From Methanothermobacter tenebrarum (GTDB taxonomy: Archaea; Methanobacteriota; Methanobacteria; Methanobacteriales; DSM-23052), in contig NZ_AP025698.1 of assembly GCF_023167465.1 (NCBI RefSeq), forward strand, positions 682,001-746,000: DNA of 64,000 bases, in the 5' to 3' direction. This document shows positions 1 through 7,618 of this stretch, one piece after another. The translations under genes and the position numbers were made by a program. The notes beneath the pieces were generated by a model. The model saw nothing but the letters and a program-made list of their open reading frames with translations, searched no databases and was not told where the DNA came from. Positions within the stretch are counted from its first letter, which is position 1; the number at the start of each line of letters is the position of its first letter.

Positions 1-57
1 AGCTTCCTATAAGAGATAGGGGGAAACTTTTCACATCCTACTAAAAAAGAAATAAAG

Positions 58-82
58 TGGGAGAGTTCTTTTTGTCTCTCCC
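58..82 (-). terminator. hairpin after the pseudomurein endopeptidase-like gene
   Basis: A 7-bp perfect inverted repeat (GGGAGAG / CTCTCCC) with an 11-nt loop lies 17 bp past the stop codon of the minus-strand gene. Beyond it on the minus strand the sequence is T-rich. This would fit a transcription terminator, although archaeal termination usually depends mainly on U-runs, so the hairpin may only stabilise the 3' end. Confidence 0.4.
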
Positions 83-99
83 CTGAAATATGGTGGCCT

Positions 100-1725
100 T
101 TAAAATGGTAGGCTTGCGTAGGTTCCTAGTATTGTCCCGGTTGCTGTGTTCCAATTGTTTATTACACCTAGACTGTTTCTGATGCTTGTTGCATCTGCAT
201 CGTACCATGTACCCCCAATGTAGATTTGCGCCCAGACATGCCCGTAGGTTCCGCTGGAGAATGTGCAGATCCCATGCTTGTATCGTGCCGGTAACCCGGC
301 CGCCCTGGCAAGTGCCACGACAAGATGTGCATGGTCACAACAGTTGGCAGTCCGATAGTTTAGGGTTCCGACAGCACCATACCTTGTATTATAGTAGAAG
401 TTATAGTCTATGTTATCCCTGACCCAGTTAAAGATGGCCTTCGCCTTATCCCATTCGCTTGTAAGGCCTCTGGTTAATTGGGATGCTAATGCCTGGATAC
501 TGGGATCGTTTACCTGGCAGTTTGCCGTGGCGACAAGATACTGGCTGAGTTCATTGTTTGTATTCTGATTTTGGTTGTATACCATTTTTATTGTTACTGT
601 TTTAGGTAACCTGTAATTTTCCTTGTAGAATGTAAGTATCCTACTCATAGCATAGACCATGTTAGGATATGATATGCTGCCAATACTTGTCGTGGCATAA
701 TTTGGTGATCTTCCATTGGCTTCGATGAAACCTGTGATAGTCTCCGCGACTTGAAGATATTCTGTGAGTTTAAGTTCGCCTATAGCGGCCCCGGTAGGGT
801 TCGGCGCCTCATTAGCTCCTATTAGGCTGATGGGTGTGTTTTTCCCGTTATTTATTTGGGTTATGCTTTTAGCCATGAGATATAGGAATTGGCTTGGGTT
901 TATTTTTTGATTTGCCACCTGCACATATGTGGGTAGGCGCTGATTTTGTTCTATGAAATTTTTAAGTGAAACCGCGGCGTTTAGGATATCGTTGAGGGTT
1001 ATTGAATTGTTATTGGCAGCACTTCCTGAGGTGCTGCCAGGATTGTTATTGTCTATAGTGTATGTGGCTATGTTATCAAGTTTTTCAAGGCTTATGTAAT
1101 TGGGTAGGCGTTGATTTGCTACTTTAAAGTCGATGGCTTTTGTGAATAGCCATACTAGGGATTCGAATCTGATTTTAAGCCCCTGGTAGGTTGCATAGGA
1201 GGGTGCTCTATTTTCCGATTCTATGAAATTGTACACCCTACCTGCAAGTTCAAGATAGTCATTTAATTTTATTGAACCAGCCAATGTGGTCCCAGTAGAG
1301 TTTTTGGGTAGTCCCACGTTCTTTATGATGGTATCCCCACCTGTTAGGGATGCTGTGAGGAGGTGCAAGTATTCTGGCATGCTAACCTGTGAATTTTTGA
1401 TACTCACATATCTTGGGAGTCTTCCGTTCTCTTGGATGAACCTGTTAACACGAACCGCTGCATCCTCGACATCTGAGGGTTTCACGGTCTTTACATCCCC
1501 CTCATCATTATATGCTGCCTGTTGGACTGTTTCATTGACTTGGGGGGTCTTTCCCATGATGGTGGGGGTTTCATTGATGTTCTCTTCGCTTAATAGTGTA
1601 CTGTTATCTTGTAGTTCAAAGTTTGTGGTTGTGTTTTCTTGGGCGTAACTGGTACCTACTGTAGCCAGTACCATGCATAGCATGCATAGTACTGTTATAC
1701 CAGTCGAAATATTATCGCCTCCCAC
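100..1725 (-). CDS. exported pseudomurein-binding transglutaminase-like endoisopeptidase
   Basis: Likely cell-wall peptidase acting outside the cell on pseudomurein cross-links. The N-terminus has a hydrophobic signal-like segment ending SYA-Q (about residue 28). Then come four full pseudomurein-binding-type repeats (near residues 83-127, 152-197, 241-287, 317-363) and two half repeats, each with a core like F-I-x-x-N-x-R-x-P-x-Y. The last ~150 residues form a transglutaminase-like domain with the expected triad: Cys in TANCCDH, His in YGHVWAQ, Asp in WYDADA. This is the layout of the PeiW/PeiP pseudomurein endoisopeptidase family, here with an export signal as in cellular homologues. The start is uncertain: the called start is GTG and a GGAGGCGAT ribosome-site-like string lies just inside the reading frame, so the true start may be a rare codon slightly downstream. 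Function is inferred from family; the triad is seen directly. Confidence 0.85.
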   Translation of the reverse strand: MGGDNISTGITVLCMLCMVLATVGTSYAQENTTTNFELQDNSTLLSEENINETPTIMGKTPQVNETVQQAAYNDEGDVKTVKPSDVEDAAVRVNRFIQENGRLPRYVSIKNSQVSMPEYLHLLTASLTGGDTIIKNVGLPKNSTGTTLAGSIKLNDYLELAGRVYNFIESENRAPSYATYQGLKIRFESLVWLFTKAIDFKVANQRLPNYISLEKLDNIATYTIDNNNPGSTSGSAANNNSITLNDILNAAVSLKNFIEQNQRLPTYVQVANQKINPSQFLYLMAKSITQINNGKNTPISLIGANEAPNPTGAAIGELKLTEYLQVAETITGFIEANGRSPNYATTSIGSISYPNMVYAMSRILTFYKENYRLPKTVTIKMVYNQNQNTNNELSQYLVATANCQVNDPSIQALASQLTRGLTSEWDKAKAIFNWVRDNIDYNFYYNTRYGAVGTLNYRTANCCDHAHLVVALARAAGLPARYKHGICTFSSGTYGHVWAQIYIGGTWYDADATSIRNSLGVINNWNTATGTILGTYASLPF

Positions 1726-1861
1726 ATCACAGGCAATTTAACCTGTGACAGATAAAAATATGAGTTAAAACTTTTATATAAATATTTTTTATTTGGTTTT
1801 CCGGGAAGAGAGGATAATTTGACCATATTTCGTTAACTGGAGACCCACTCCATCCTTTAAC

Positions 1862-2060
1862 CCTTCATTGGAGAAGGCCACACTCTGAAGTGGGGTTAAA
1901 AGCCAAGATATTAGGATCCAAGCGTGAAACACAGACCCAAGGGAAATCATTGAAAAGAGTATAAGATTGTAGAGGACAACCTGCTGAGTTGATGGAAAAA
2001 ACCTCCACTACTACTAACTCCTTCTGGGGTGGGTTTCGCCCCTAACAAGAAGTAGCTCAC
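1862..2060 (+). mobile_element. candidate decayed IS605-type element (copy F)
   Basis: A weak member of the element family described at 6511-7187. It begins after a TTTAAC flank (1856-1861) and has a left-end-like string GTGGGGTTAAAAGCC, compared with TGGGGATGAAAGCC in the better copies. It ends with a GC hairpin (GGGG...CCCC near 2024-2043) followed by AGTAGCTCAC, close to the family's right-end GTAGTTCAC. No coding remnant was recognised. The call rests on both ends being present in the correct order. Confidence 0.4.
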
Positions 2061-2398
2061 AAGGTCATTAACTTGGGGTTTCCCCACATTAAACTAAACG
2101 TTAGACACCTTAAAATTTTAGTGTTACTGCTGAACACCACCGCGAAAAGATACAGCAAGACCTTTATATGATCGGTAACAAAGGAAATATGATTACAAAG
2201 CTAGGTTATGGGTGCTCGCAGAAGCTCCATAGGGAGTGAAACCCTATAAGAAGGTCATCAAATGGGGGCGGATCCCCATAGGTGACGGGTACTTTCTCAT
2301 GGATTCAGGGAGGCCCCCATGTACTTGGGATAAAAGGCCATCTTTGCAGTGGTGGGGGTAACTTCCCCCCAACACAAAATTCCATTATCGTGGATAGC
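2061..2398 (+). other. hairpin-rich intergenic stretch upstream of a glycosyltransferase
   Basis: No gene recognised. The stretch holds at least four short GC-rich hairpins: GGGGTTTCCCC (about 2074-2085), ATAGGG/CCCTAT (about 2229-2249), GGGG/CCCC (about 2262-2278) and GGGGG/CCCCC (about 2354-2370). A related unit, AAGGTCATYAA followed by a G4/C4 hairpin, occurs twice (near 2062 and 2252). In a genome this AT-rich such clusters can mark a structured RNA, or more transposon-end debris. The frame of the next gene stays open back to 2282, but that part looks non-coding. Confidence 0.4.
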
Positions 2399-3091
2399 AT
2401 GAAGATAGTGACAATAATACCAGCATATAACGAAGAGGCAAAAATAGAAGAAGTTGTGAAGGAAGCCCTTAAACACGGGGACGTTATAGTTGTAGATGAC
2501 GGGTCTACAGATAATACAAGCATACTAGCCAAAAAAGCCGGGGCAACAGTTATAAAGCATGAAAGGAATAAAGGTAAGGGCGCGGCTATCAAAACAGGGG
2601 TTAAGAGGATAATCGACAAAGGATATGATGTTATAGTTTTAATGGACGGTGACGGACAACACGACCCCCAGTATATAGAATCCTTAGCATCCCGGATTAA
2701 CGGAGCCCAGATGGTTATAGGCTCCCGTTTCATGGATGATATCAGTAAAATGCCTTTGCATAGACGATTTTCTAATAGGATAACAACTTATCTTTTAGAT
2801 CATCTAACAGGCTATCAGTTAACTGACAGCCAAAGCGGCTTCAAAGCCATTAACGCAGACCATGCACTATTATTACTCAAGATACCATATAATGATTATA
2901 TTTACGAATCAGAGCTTATACGCATGGCCGCTGCACATAATCTTATAATAGATGAAGTCCCAATAGGCTGTCATTATGCCAAGGAAAAATCATACATAGG
3001 AGTAGCAGACCTCCTAAAATATATAATATTCATAATGAGAGTATTATCCCATAAGATTATAAAAAGAATAGGAAATTATCTGGACCTATAA
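2399..3091 (+). CDS. GT2 family glycosyltransferase (dolichyl-phosphate sugar synthase-like)
   Basis: Predicted to move a sugar from a nucleotide donor onto a lipid or glycan acceptor at the cytoplasmic face of the membrane. The 230-residue protein starts with MKIVTIIPAYNEE, the usual GT-A opening. It has the nucleotide-binding VVDDGSTDN (about residues 31-39) and the metal-binding DGDGQHDP (about 83-90). It lacks the C-terminal membrane domain of some DPM-type enzymes. I chose ATG 2399 because the 39 residues encoded upstream in the same frame are hairpin-rich and unlike the family. A flippase-like membrane protein follows 35 bp downstream, which suggests a lipid-linked glycan pathway. The exact sugar and acceptor cannot be told. 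Confidence 0.85.
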   Translation: MKIVTIIPAYNEEAKIEEVVKEALKHGDVIVVDDGSTDNTSILAKKAGATVIKHERNKGKGAAIKTGVKRIIDKGYDVIVLMDGDGQHDPQYIESLASRINGAQMVIGSRFMDDISKMPLHRRFSNRITTYLLDHLTGYQLTDSQSGFKAINADHALLLLKIPYNDYIYESELIRMAAAHNLIIDEVPIGCHYAKEKSYIGVADLLKYIIFIMRVLSHKIIKRIGNYLDL

Positions 3092-3126
3092 GAGTAATTA
3101 TTCCCTTTTTTGGAGAGGTTAAAATC

Positions 3127-4119
3127 ATGAGAAAATTCTATGTCTTCATTCTCAGCCTAATACTCCTCCTAATCCTTATAGCATGGATAGGCCCTTCTAA
3201 TATAATATACGCTTTCTTGGGGGTGCGATGGCATCTCATTATCTTGGCTATGATGGTCCATCTTATCATAATATTCGTAAGATCCCTCAGGTGGGGGTTT
3301 ATAATTGATAAAAAGAGATCCTATGTTGATAACTTTATCGTGAAAACTATAGGACTCTTCGCGGGTAATCTCAGTCCAATGAGAAGCGCTGGGGAGATCA
3401 TAAATGCCATCGCTGGTAAGAAGATAAATAGGATACCTATTTCACGTGGATTATCAGCTGGACTTACTGAAAGATTCTTCGACCTTGGGATAGCAGGGAG
3501 TCTTCTTATAATCTCGGCCTTATTCATCCCCATGATAAGATGGATAGCATTAATTGGGGGTTTGATTTCCATCCTCCTAACAGTCCTAATATACCTAGTT
3601 AATTGGAGGGAAGGCATAGGTATAAGATTATATGAAAAGATCCATAGGATCTTGGAAAAATTCCCAATAGCAGATAAGACCCTTGATAACATCTATGATA
3701 AGATAACAAAGACTATAATTGATATTATAAGGCATACCAGATCCTACTCAGGGAAGAGTGATATCCTCATAATATTCTTGCTATCATTAATCTCATGGTT
3801 AATGGAATGCATCAGATTATATCTGGTTTTTTTGGCCTTTAGGGTTCATACAAGCTTTTTTGCGATTGTTATAATATTTCTCCTCGCAAATTTTATAGGG
3901 GTGATTACAATGCTCCCCGGGGGTCTCGGTTCAATCGAGATCTCATTAACAACACTCTTCATCCTATTCCAGATACCAGCCTATTTAGCGGGGAGTATAG
4001 CCCTCATGGATCGTATCATATCATTTTGGATGATTAACTTCCTCGGCCTAATATTCACAGCATACTATGCGGGGGAAATATTAGATGATATCAGATCAAC
4101 CCTCGATATCCAAGGTTAG
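3127..4119 (+). CDS. UPF0104/LPG-synthase-TM family membrane protein
   Basis: Integral membrane protein of 330 residues with roughly eight hydrophobic segments, the first at residues 4-24. Family features include the conserved N-terminal LRSLRWGFII-like segment and the later MLPGGLGSIEISLTTL region, typical of the LPG-synthase transmembrane (AglD/UPF0104) family. Members lie beside glycosyltransferases and are thought to help lipid-linked sugar handling or flipping; the precise activity is not established for archaeal members. A ribosome site (TGGAGAGG) lies about 10 nt before the ATG, and the preceding GT2 gene is 35 bp away, so the pair is probably one operon. Confidence 0.8.
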   Translation: MRKFYVFILSLILLLILIAWIGPSNIIYAFLGVRWHLIILAMMVHLIIIFVRSLRWGFIIDKKRSYVDNFIVKTIGLFAGNLSPMRSAGEIINAIAGKKINRIPISRGLSAGLTERFFDLGIAGSLLIISALFIPMIRWIALIGGLISILLTVLIYLVNWREGIGIRLYEKIHRILEKFPIADKTLDNIYDKITKTIIDIIRHTRSYSGKSDILIIFLLSLISWLMECIRLYLVFLAFRVHTSFFAIVIIFLLANFIGVITMLPGGLGSIEISLTTLFILFQIPAYLAGSIALMDRIISFWMINFLGLIFTAYYAGEILDDIRSTLDIQG

Positions 4120-4130
4120 GAGAATTCAAC

Positions 4131-4398
4131 CTGCTGGGGGAAACCCCGCAGGGGAGATGAAAGCCACCTATATTGTAACTGGGGTGTTCGATTATAATCT
4201 TCACTTGTCTTGTCCCCCCAGGGCCTGGGAAAACTGGCAGATAATCCAGGTTCATAACTGGCCATTCAAAACCGGGGCTGGGGACGCGCTCCAGGCCATG
4301 AGGAAAACCCTCTAGGGGGAACTAGCCCCATGTTCACACAAGCTCTCATCATTTGAAGCAGGAAAACCCCCTCCACCCTAGCGGGTGGGGTAGTCTAC
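4131..4398 (+). mobile_element. decayed IS605-type element (copy C), no transposase
   Basis: 268 bp after a TTCAAC flank (4125-4130). The left end has a GC hairpin then GGGGAGATGAAAGCC. The middle keeps CAAAACCGGGGCTG, also seen in copy B (32727-33034). The right end has CAGGAAAACCCCCTCC, a hairpin and GTAGTCTAC, matching copy B's CAGGAAGCCCCCTCC ... GTAGTTCAC with substitutions. No open tnpB frame remains. The last 21 bp overlap the end of the convergent epimerase gene. Confidence 0.65.
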
Positions 4399-5364
4399 AA
4401 GTCTAGGTTTATATTCTTTGTACCATTCTATTGTCTTTTCAAGTCCATTTTTGAGTTTTGTAATCTTTTTGAATCCTAGGGACTCTAGAAGGCTTATATC
4501 CGCTATGGACTCCTTTATGTCACCTGGTCTCGGGTCGTGGTAGATGGGTTTGATGTCAACGTCAAGGATATCCTCTATTAGTCCCAGTAGTTTGTTTATT
4601 GTGATGCTTTCACCCGTGGCTATGTTGATCGGGCCTGTGAATTCTGATTCTGCAAGTAGTAGGTTGGCTTCCACTATATCCTCTACATAGATGAAGTCCC
4701 GGCTTTGGTTGCCGTCTCCATAGATTATTGGCTTCTCTCCTGAAAGTATGGCGTTTATGAATCGTGGTATTACAGCAGCATATTCTGATCTTGGATTTTG
4801 GAGGGGTCCGAACACGTTAAAGTATCTTAATGATACTGTTTTAAGCCCATAGCATCGGGTGTAAACATGACAATATGATTCTGCTGAAACCTTTGAGGCG
4901 GCGTATGGTGAAAGCGGCTTTGGGGTTTCGTTTTCATTTAATGGTATGTTTGGATTGTCTCCATAGACCGCGGAGGTGGATGCGTTTAATACTTTTGTAA
5001 CTTTACACTTTTTCGCGGCTTGGAGGACTTTGAGGGTGCCTGTGGCGTTTATTTCATGACATCTTATTGGATTTTTTATACTTTCCTCCACGCTTGCGAG
5101 GGCTGCCTGGTGGAATATGTAATCCTTTCCTTTGAAGATCTCCTCAAGGTTCAGTTTTCTTATATCACCTTTTATGATTTCAAGGTTTTCATGATCTTTC
5201 ATGGTTAGATTATTGATTGAGCCCGTGGAGCAATCATCTATAACCGTGACCGTGTTACCATCCTCTAGTAGTCTGTCTGTAATGTGTGAACCGATAAATC
5301 CGAGGCCGCCAGTGACTACGACACTTTTATCCTTCACACTTTCCACTCCTTTATCCTTTGACAT
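4378..5364 (-). CDS. NAD-dependent UDP-sugar 4-epimerase (GalE/WbpP-like)
   Basis: Extended short-chain dehydrogenase predicted to interconvert UDP-glucose/galactose or their N-acetyl forms. The Rossmann motif is GGLGFIGSH (about residues 19-27). The active-site Ser-Tyr-Lys set is seen as NASTSAVYG and YAASK. The substrate segment LRYFNVFGP and the FIYVEDIV segment are typical of this family. The start codon overlaps the end of the upstream DUF1616 gene by 14 bp, so translation is probably coupled. An N-acetyl-sugar substrate is attractive because pseudomurein and surface glycans need UDP-GalNAc, but this is inference. Its last few codons coincide with the right end of a decayed transposon on the other strand, which may have supplied the present stop codon. 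Confidence 0.85.
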   Translation of the reverse strand: MSKDKGVESVKDKSVVVTGGLGFIGSHITDRLLEDGNTVTVIDDCSTGSINNLTMKDHENLEIIKGDIRKLNLEEIFKGKDYIFHQAALASVEESIKNPIRCHEINATGTLKVLQAAKKCKVTKVLNASTSAVYGDNPNIPLNENETPKPLSPYAASKVSAESYCHVYTRCYGLKTVSLRYFNVFGPLQNPRSEYAAVIPRFINAILSGEKPIIYGDGNQSRDFIYVEDIVEANLLLAESEFTGPINIATGESITINKLLGLIEDILDVDIKPIYHDPRPGDIKESIADISLLESLGFKKITKLKNGLEKTIEWYKEYKPRLVDYPTR

Positions 5365-6379
5365 TTATGAAAAGGTGGAGGGACCTGTAAACTCTATTTT
5401 CATCTGGTAGACGGTATAGTAGGAATTGGAGTTTTTGATCGTCCCCGGCTTCTGTTGGGGTGAATTCGAAGCGTTTCTCCCACTTTTCACCGTTCTTTAA
5501 GGTTAACGTGGTATTACCTATGGTTTCCTCACCTAGTTTAATGACTATCCTATAATTCATGGTTTGATACTCATGGTTTACAACCCCTATAATCACTTCC
5601 CCAGTTTCGCCTACTTTTAGATCAGTCGGGTAATCATATGCTTTTCCCGCGGGTCCGAGGATGTAAAATTCCGTGAATTTTTCTGACGGGACCGGATTTA
5701 GGACAATATTAATTGTGGCTCCTACCATTGAAATGAGGATGAAAACTAGTATCAGTGATATTATCTTGTCCCTGTCCAGGGAAGTATCCTTGATCTTTTC
5801 AATAGGTTTAATCCTCGATCTTATCATGGTTTTTAGCTTTTCTTTTTCTTCCTCGATTTTGAAATAATCTTCTGATGGGAACGCCCTTTCAAACTCGTCA
5901 ACCATGGATATTCTTTCATGTCGTTCTATGGCCATCTTAGCAGCCTCTGATGGGCTTATAATATTCTTTTCATCTATTCCAGCCCCTTTTAGTGATCCTC
6001 TTATCATCTTCTGTCTTCTATGCCTCCTGGCATATGCTAGTACCCCTGCTATGATTGATATCACAGCTGATAACCTTAGGATCCCATGATTATCCAATGG
6101 CAGATAACCTAAGGATATGATTATCAACAGACTTACAAGGACACTTAAAATCAGCCTCCAAAATAGTCCTTTCTCCTGGAAACCCAAGGAGGAAAATGAT
6201 ATTATAGAATATCCCAATACTATGAAAATGTTAAATCCTATAATCAAGGTTCTGAGGATCCAAAACCTATAGGGGAATTGTAAAATTACTAAAAGTAGGA
6301 GGGCTGAGACAACCACAACAAGAAGATCCCTTGAAGACTGATGCAACTTTAAAATTTCCTCGGAGTCACCAGACTTCAT
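5351..6379 (-). CDS. DUF1616 membrane protein
   Basis: 342-residue membrane protein of the archaeal DUF1616 family, function unknown. The N-terminal third has three or four hydrophobic segments, followed by a charged cytoplasmic stretch, a further membrane segment (about 195-215, LILVFILISMVG) and the diagnostic outer domain with PSEKFTEFYILG and GVVNHEYQTMNYRI, which looks like an Ig-type beta domain. I chose ATG 6379 because AGGAGGG sits 6 nt before it; the longer frame starting at TTG 6418 would read through that site. Coupled to the downstream epimerase by overlap, suggesting a role in surface glycan or protein assembly. Confidence 0.8.
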   Translation of the reverse strand: MKSGDSEEILKLHQSSRDLLVVVVSALLLLVILQFPYRFWILRTLIIGFNIFIVLGYSIISFSSLGFQEKGLFWRLILSVLVSLLIIISLGYLPLDNHGILRLSAVISIIAGVLAYARRHRRQKMIRGSLKGAGIDEKNIISPSEAAKMAIERHERISMVDEFERAFPSEDYFKIEEEKEKLKTMIRSRIKPIEKIKDTSLDRDKIISLILVFILISMVGATINIVLNPVPSEKFTEFYILGPAGKAYDYPTDLKVGETGEVIIGVVNHEYQTMNYRIVIKLGEETIGNTTLTLKNGEKWEKRFEFTPTEAGDDQKLQFLLYRLPDENRVYRSLHLFINVKG

Positions 6380-6491
6380 GATCAACCCTCCTAAAGGCCA
6401 ATAATGTGATAGACCCAATGATACCCTGGCCCCTGATAAGATAAAGGAATAATAGTATCATGCCGATTATCATCAGTTTTTCCTGTAACAT
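6366..6491 (-). CDS. small membrane protein, 41 residues (candidate)
   Basis: ATG at 6491 is preceded by GGTGG at ribosome-site distance, and the frame runs to TGA at 6366, overlapping the start of the DUF1616 gene by 14 bp. The product has one strong hydrophobic segment (LMIIGMILLFLYLI) and a basic C-terminal tail. The overlap arrangement and the ribosome site favour a real coupled gene, but its shortness leaves room for chance. Its start lies 20 bp from the right end of the decayed transposon at 6511. Function unknown. Confidence 0.45.
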   Translation of the reverse strand: MLQEKLMIIGMILLFLYLIRGQGIIGSITLLAFRRVDHEVW

Positions 6492-6510
6492 ACCATTCCA
6501 CCCTTGATCA

Positions 6511-7187
6511 GTGAACACTCCTTCCAGTGTGTGGGTTTTTCCTGTTTGACAAAACCTGCCAAGATTTCAGTTAATTGTGTCTTCCTGCTGGTCTTTTTTT
6601 TGAACTTTTCATGGACCCTGCTTAGTCTTTACCTTTTCTTTTTCTTTAAGGTTTCTTTTGTAGGTATCCTTTTCGTGGTTCTTTTTTATGGGATTTTAGG
6701 GTTTTTTCTATTTTGCCTTCCCTGTTAGGAGATGTTCTATTCCAAAGTCAATCTCTACAACTTTCTCTGTCTTGGAGAGTATTTTGAGGGCTTCATCCTC
6801 AAACTGGAGGATGGCATACCACATTCCAGAATTCTCACGCTATTATGTTTACTTCTCCATTTGAATTTTGCGGTGCAATTATTATGTTCATGACTCTCCT
6901 CTTGTGGAAAAATTTTTTAGCTTGTCTCCTTCAAAGCTTGAAACTTGATTGCTTGTAATTCAGAACCTTAAACCAGCCGGCCTTGTTCAGTTCCTCGCGT
7001 AAGCGGTTGTAAAGCCACCTGTAAAGGTTAAGATGCTTTGAGCAACTCAGTTTCCACAAACCCGGACGGGTACACATTGAACTTATAGGTGAGGATACTA
7101 GTCAAGCGCTCCACCTTGAAGGATAATAATCTCCCTCTTGGTGTAAATAATTTTCGACTCTCATCCCCCAGGGCTTCTCACCGGAGA
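6511..7187 (-). mobile_element. decayed IS605/IS1341-type element with tnpB remnant (copy E)
   Basis: 677 bp reading leftwards. On the minus strand the outer flank is TTTAAC. The left end carries CTGGGGGATGAGAGTCG, then remnants of tnpB, then a right end with CAGGAAAAACCC, an imperfect hairpin and TGTTCAC. It is the only copy in the window with a recognisable TnpB N-terminal half, and so identifies the family. The middle and C-terminal parts of tnpB (RuvC-II, zinc finger, RuvC-III) are missing, so the element cannot mobilise itself. Confidence 0.8.
6560..7114 (-). pseudogene. tnpB: tnpB pseudogene (IS605 OrfB/TnpB N-terminal half)
   Basis: Three frame-shifted pieces on the minus strand read as TnpB. 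From GTG 7114: ERLTSILTYKFNVYPSG. From about 7035: HLNLYRWLYNRLREELNKAG. From about 6827 to a stop at 6708: WYAILQFEDEA followed by KVVEIDFGIEHLLT, which matches the RuvC-I segment of TnpB with its Asp. A short basic region after that resembles the TnpB helix following RuvC-I. Frameshifts, stops and loss of the C-terminal half show it is dead. TnpB is the RNA-guided nuclease of IS200/IS605 elements. Confidence 0.85.
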
Positions 7188-7261
7188 GTTAAAGGAAAAA
7201 TTTTATAATAAGAAGAAAATTTAATATAGTTTCAGAGGTGTGTGGGGGGTCAGGATTCTAT

Positions 7262-7280
7262 GGAAAAATTTTATATATTT
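7262..7280 (+). promoter_or_regulatory. TATA/BRE promoter for the EhaA-like gene
   Basis: GGAAAAATTTTATATATTT contains a purine-rich BRE and a strong TATA box centred near 7275. This is 25 bp before ATG 7300, so transcription would begin at about the start codon and give a leaderless mRNA. This favours ATG 7300 over the in-frame GTG at 7240, which would place the promoter inside the gene. Confidence 0.55.
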
Positions 7281-7299
7281 TGAATTTTCATCTTTTAAT

Positions 7300-7587
7300 A
7301 TGATTCTCTTCGGGTACTTGATCGCGATAATATCAGCTATTATTGTAGCTTTATTCCTTGGACTCCCAATTGTGGCTGAAAGGCCATGGAGACGTTCATG
7401 GACCCTAACAGTGATATTCCCAACCCCCATAATCGCAGCAGGCCTCCTAGCAGTATCCCTAAAATTAGGATTTAAAGGATTCTATAATACCATGGATCTA
7501 GGCCTTATCATGGGGATAATATCAGCTTTTCTGGTAAAATATATCCTAGAGAGCATCTTCCCCAAACCCCCATTTCATCCAGGATAA
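7300..7587 (+). CDS. EhaA-like integral membrane protein
   Basis: 95-residue protein with three hydrophobic segments. The segment GLPIVAERPWRRSW followed by IFPTPIIA resembles what I recall of EhaA, a small membrane subunit of the energy-converting [NiFe] hydrogenase Eha of methanogens. That assignment comes from memory of the family and from the adjacent ehaR, not from an alignment. In Methanothermobacter ehaA opens a long operon, but here the next gene, 31 bp downstream, is ehaR. If the identity holds, the subunits between them are missing from this site. It could instead be an EhaA paralogue. Confidence 0.6.
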   Translation: MILFGYLIAIISAIIVALFLGLPIVAERPWRRSWTLTVIFPTPIIAAGLLAVSLKLGFKGFYNTMDLGLIMGIISAFLVKYILESIFPKPPFHPG

Positions 7588-7618
7588 AAGAATGTTCTTC
7601 TATAAAGGGTGATCCCAG

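Noticed and set aside
2282..2398. N-terminal extension of the GT2 frame
   Set aside because: It is hairpin-rich, glycine/proline-rich when translated, and the GT2 domain starts cleanly at ATG 2399.
4085..4315. 76-codon open frame within copy C
   Set aside because: It spans a gene end and transposon sequence and matches no protein family.
6504..6728. Phe-rich plus-strand open frame of 74 codons
   Set aside because: It is antisense to the tnpB remnant; the Phe/Leu richness comes from the A-rich opposite strand.
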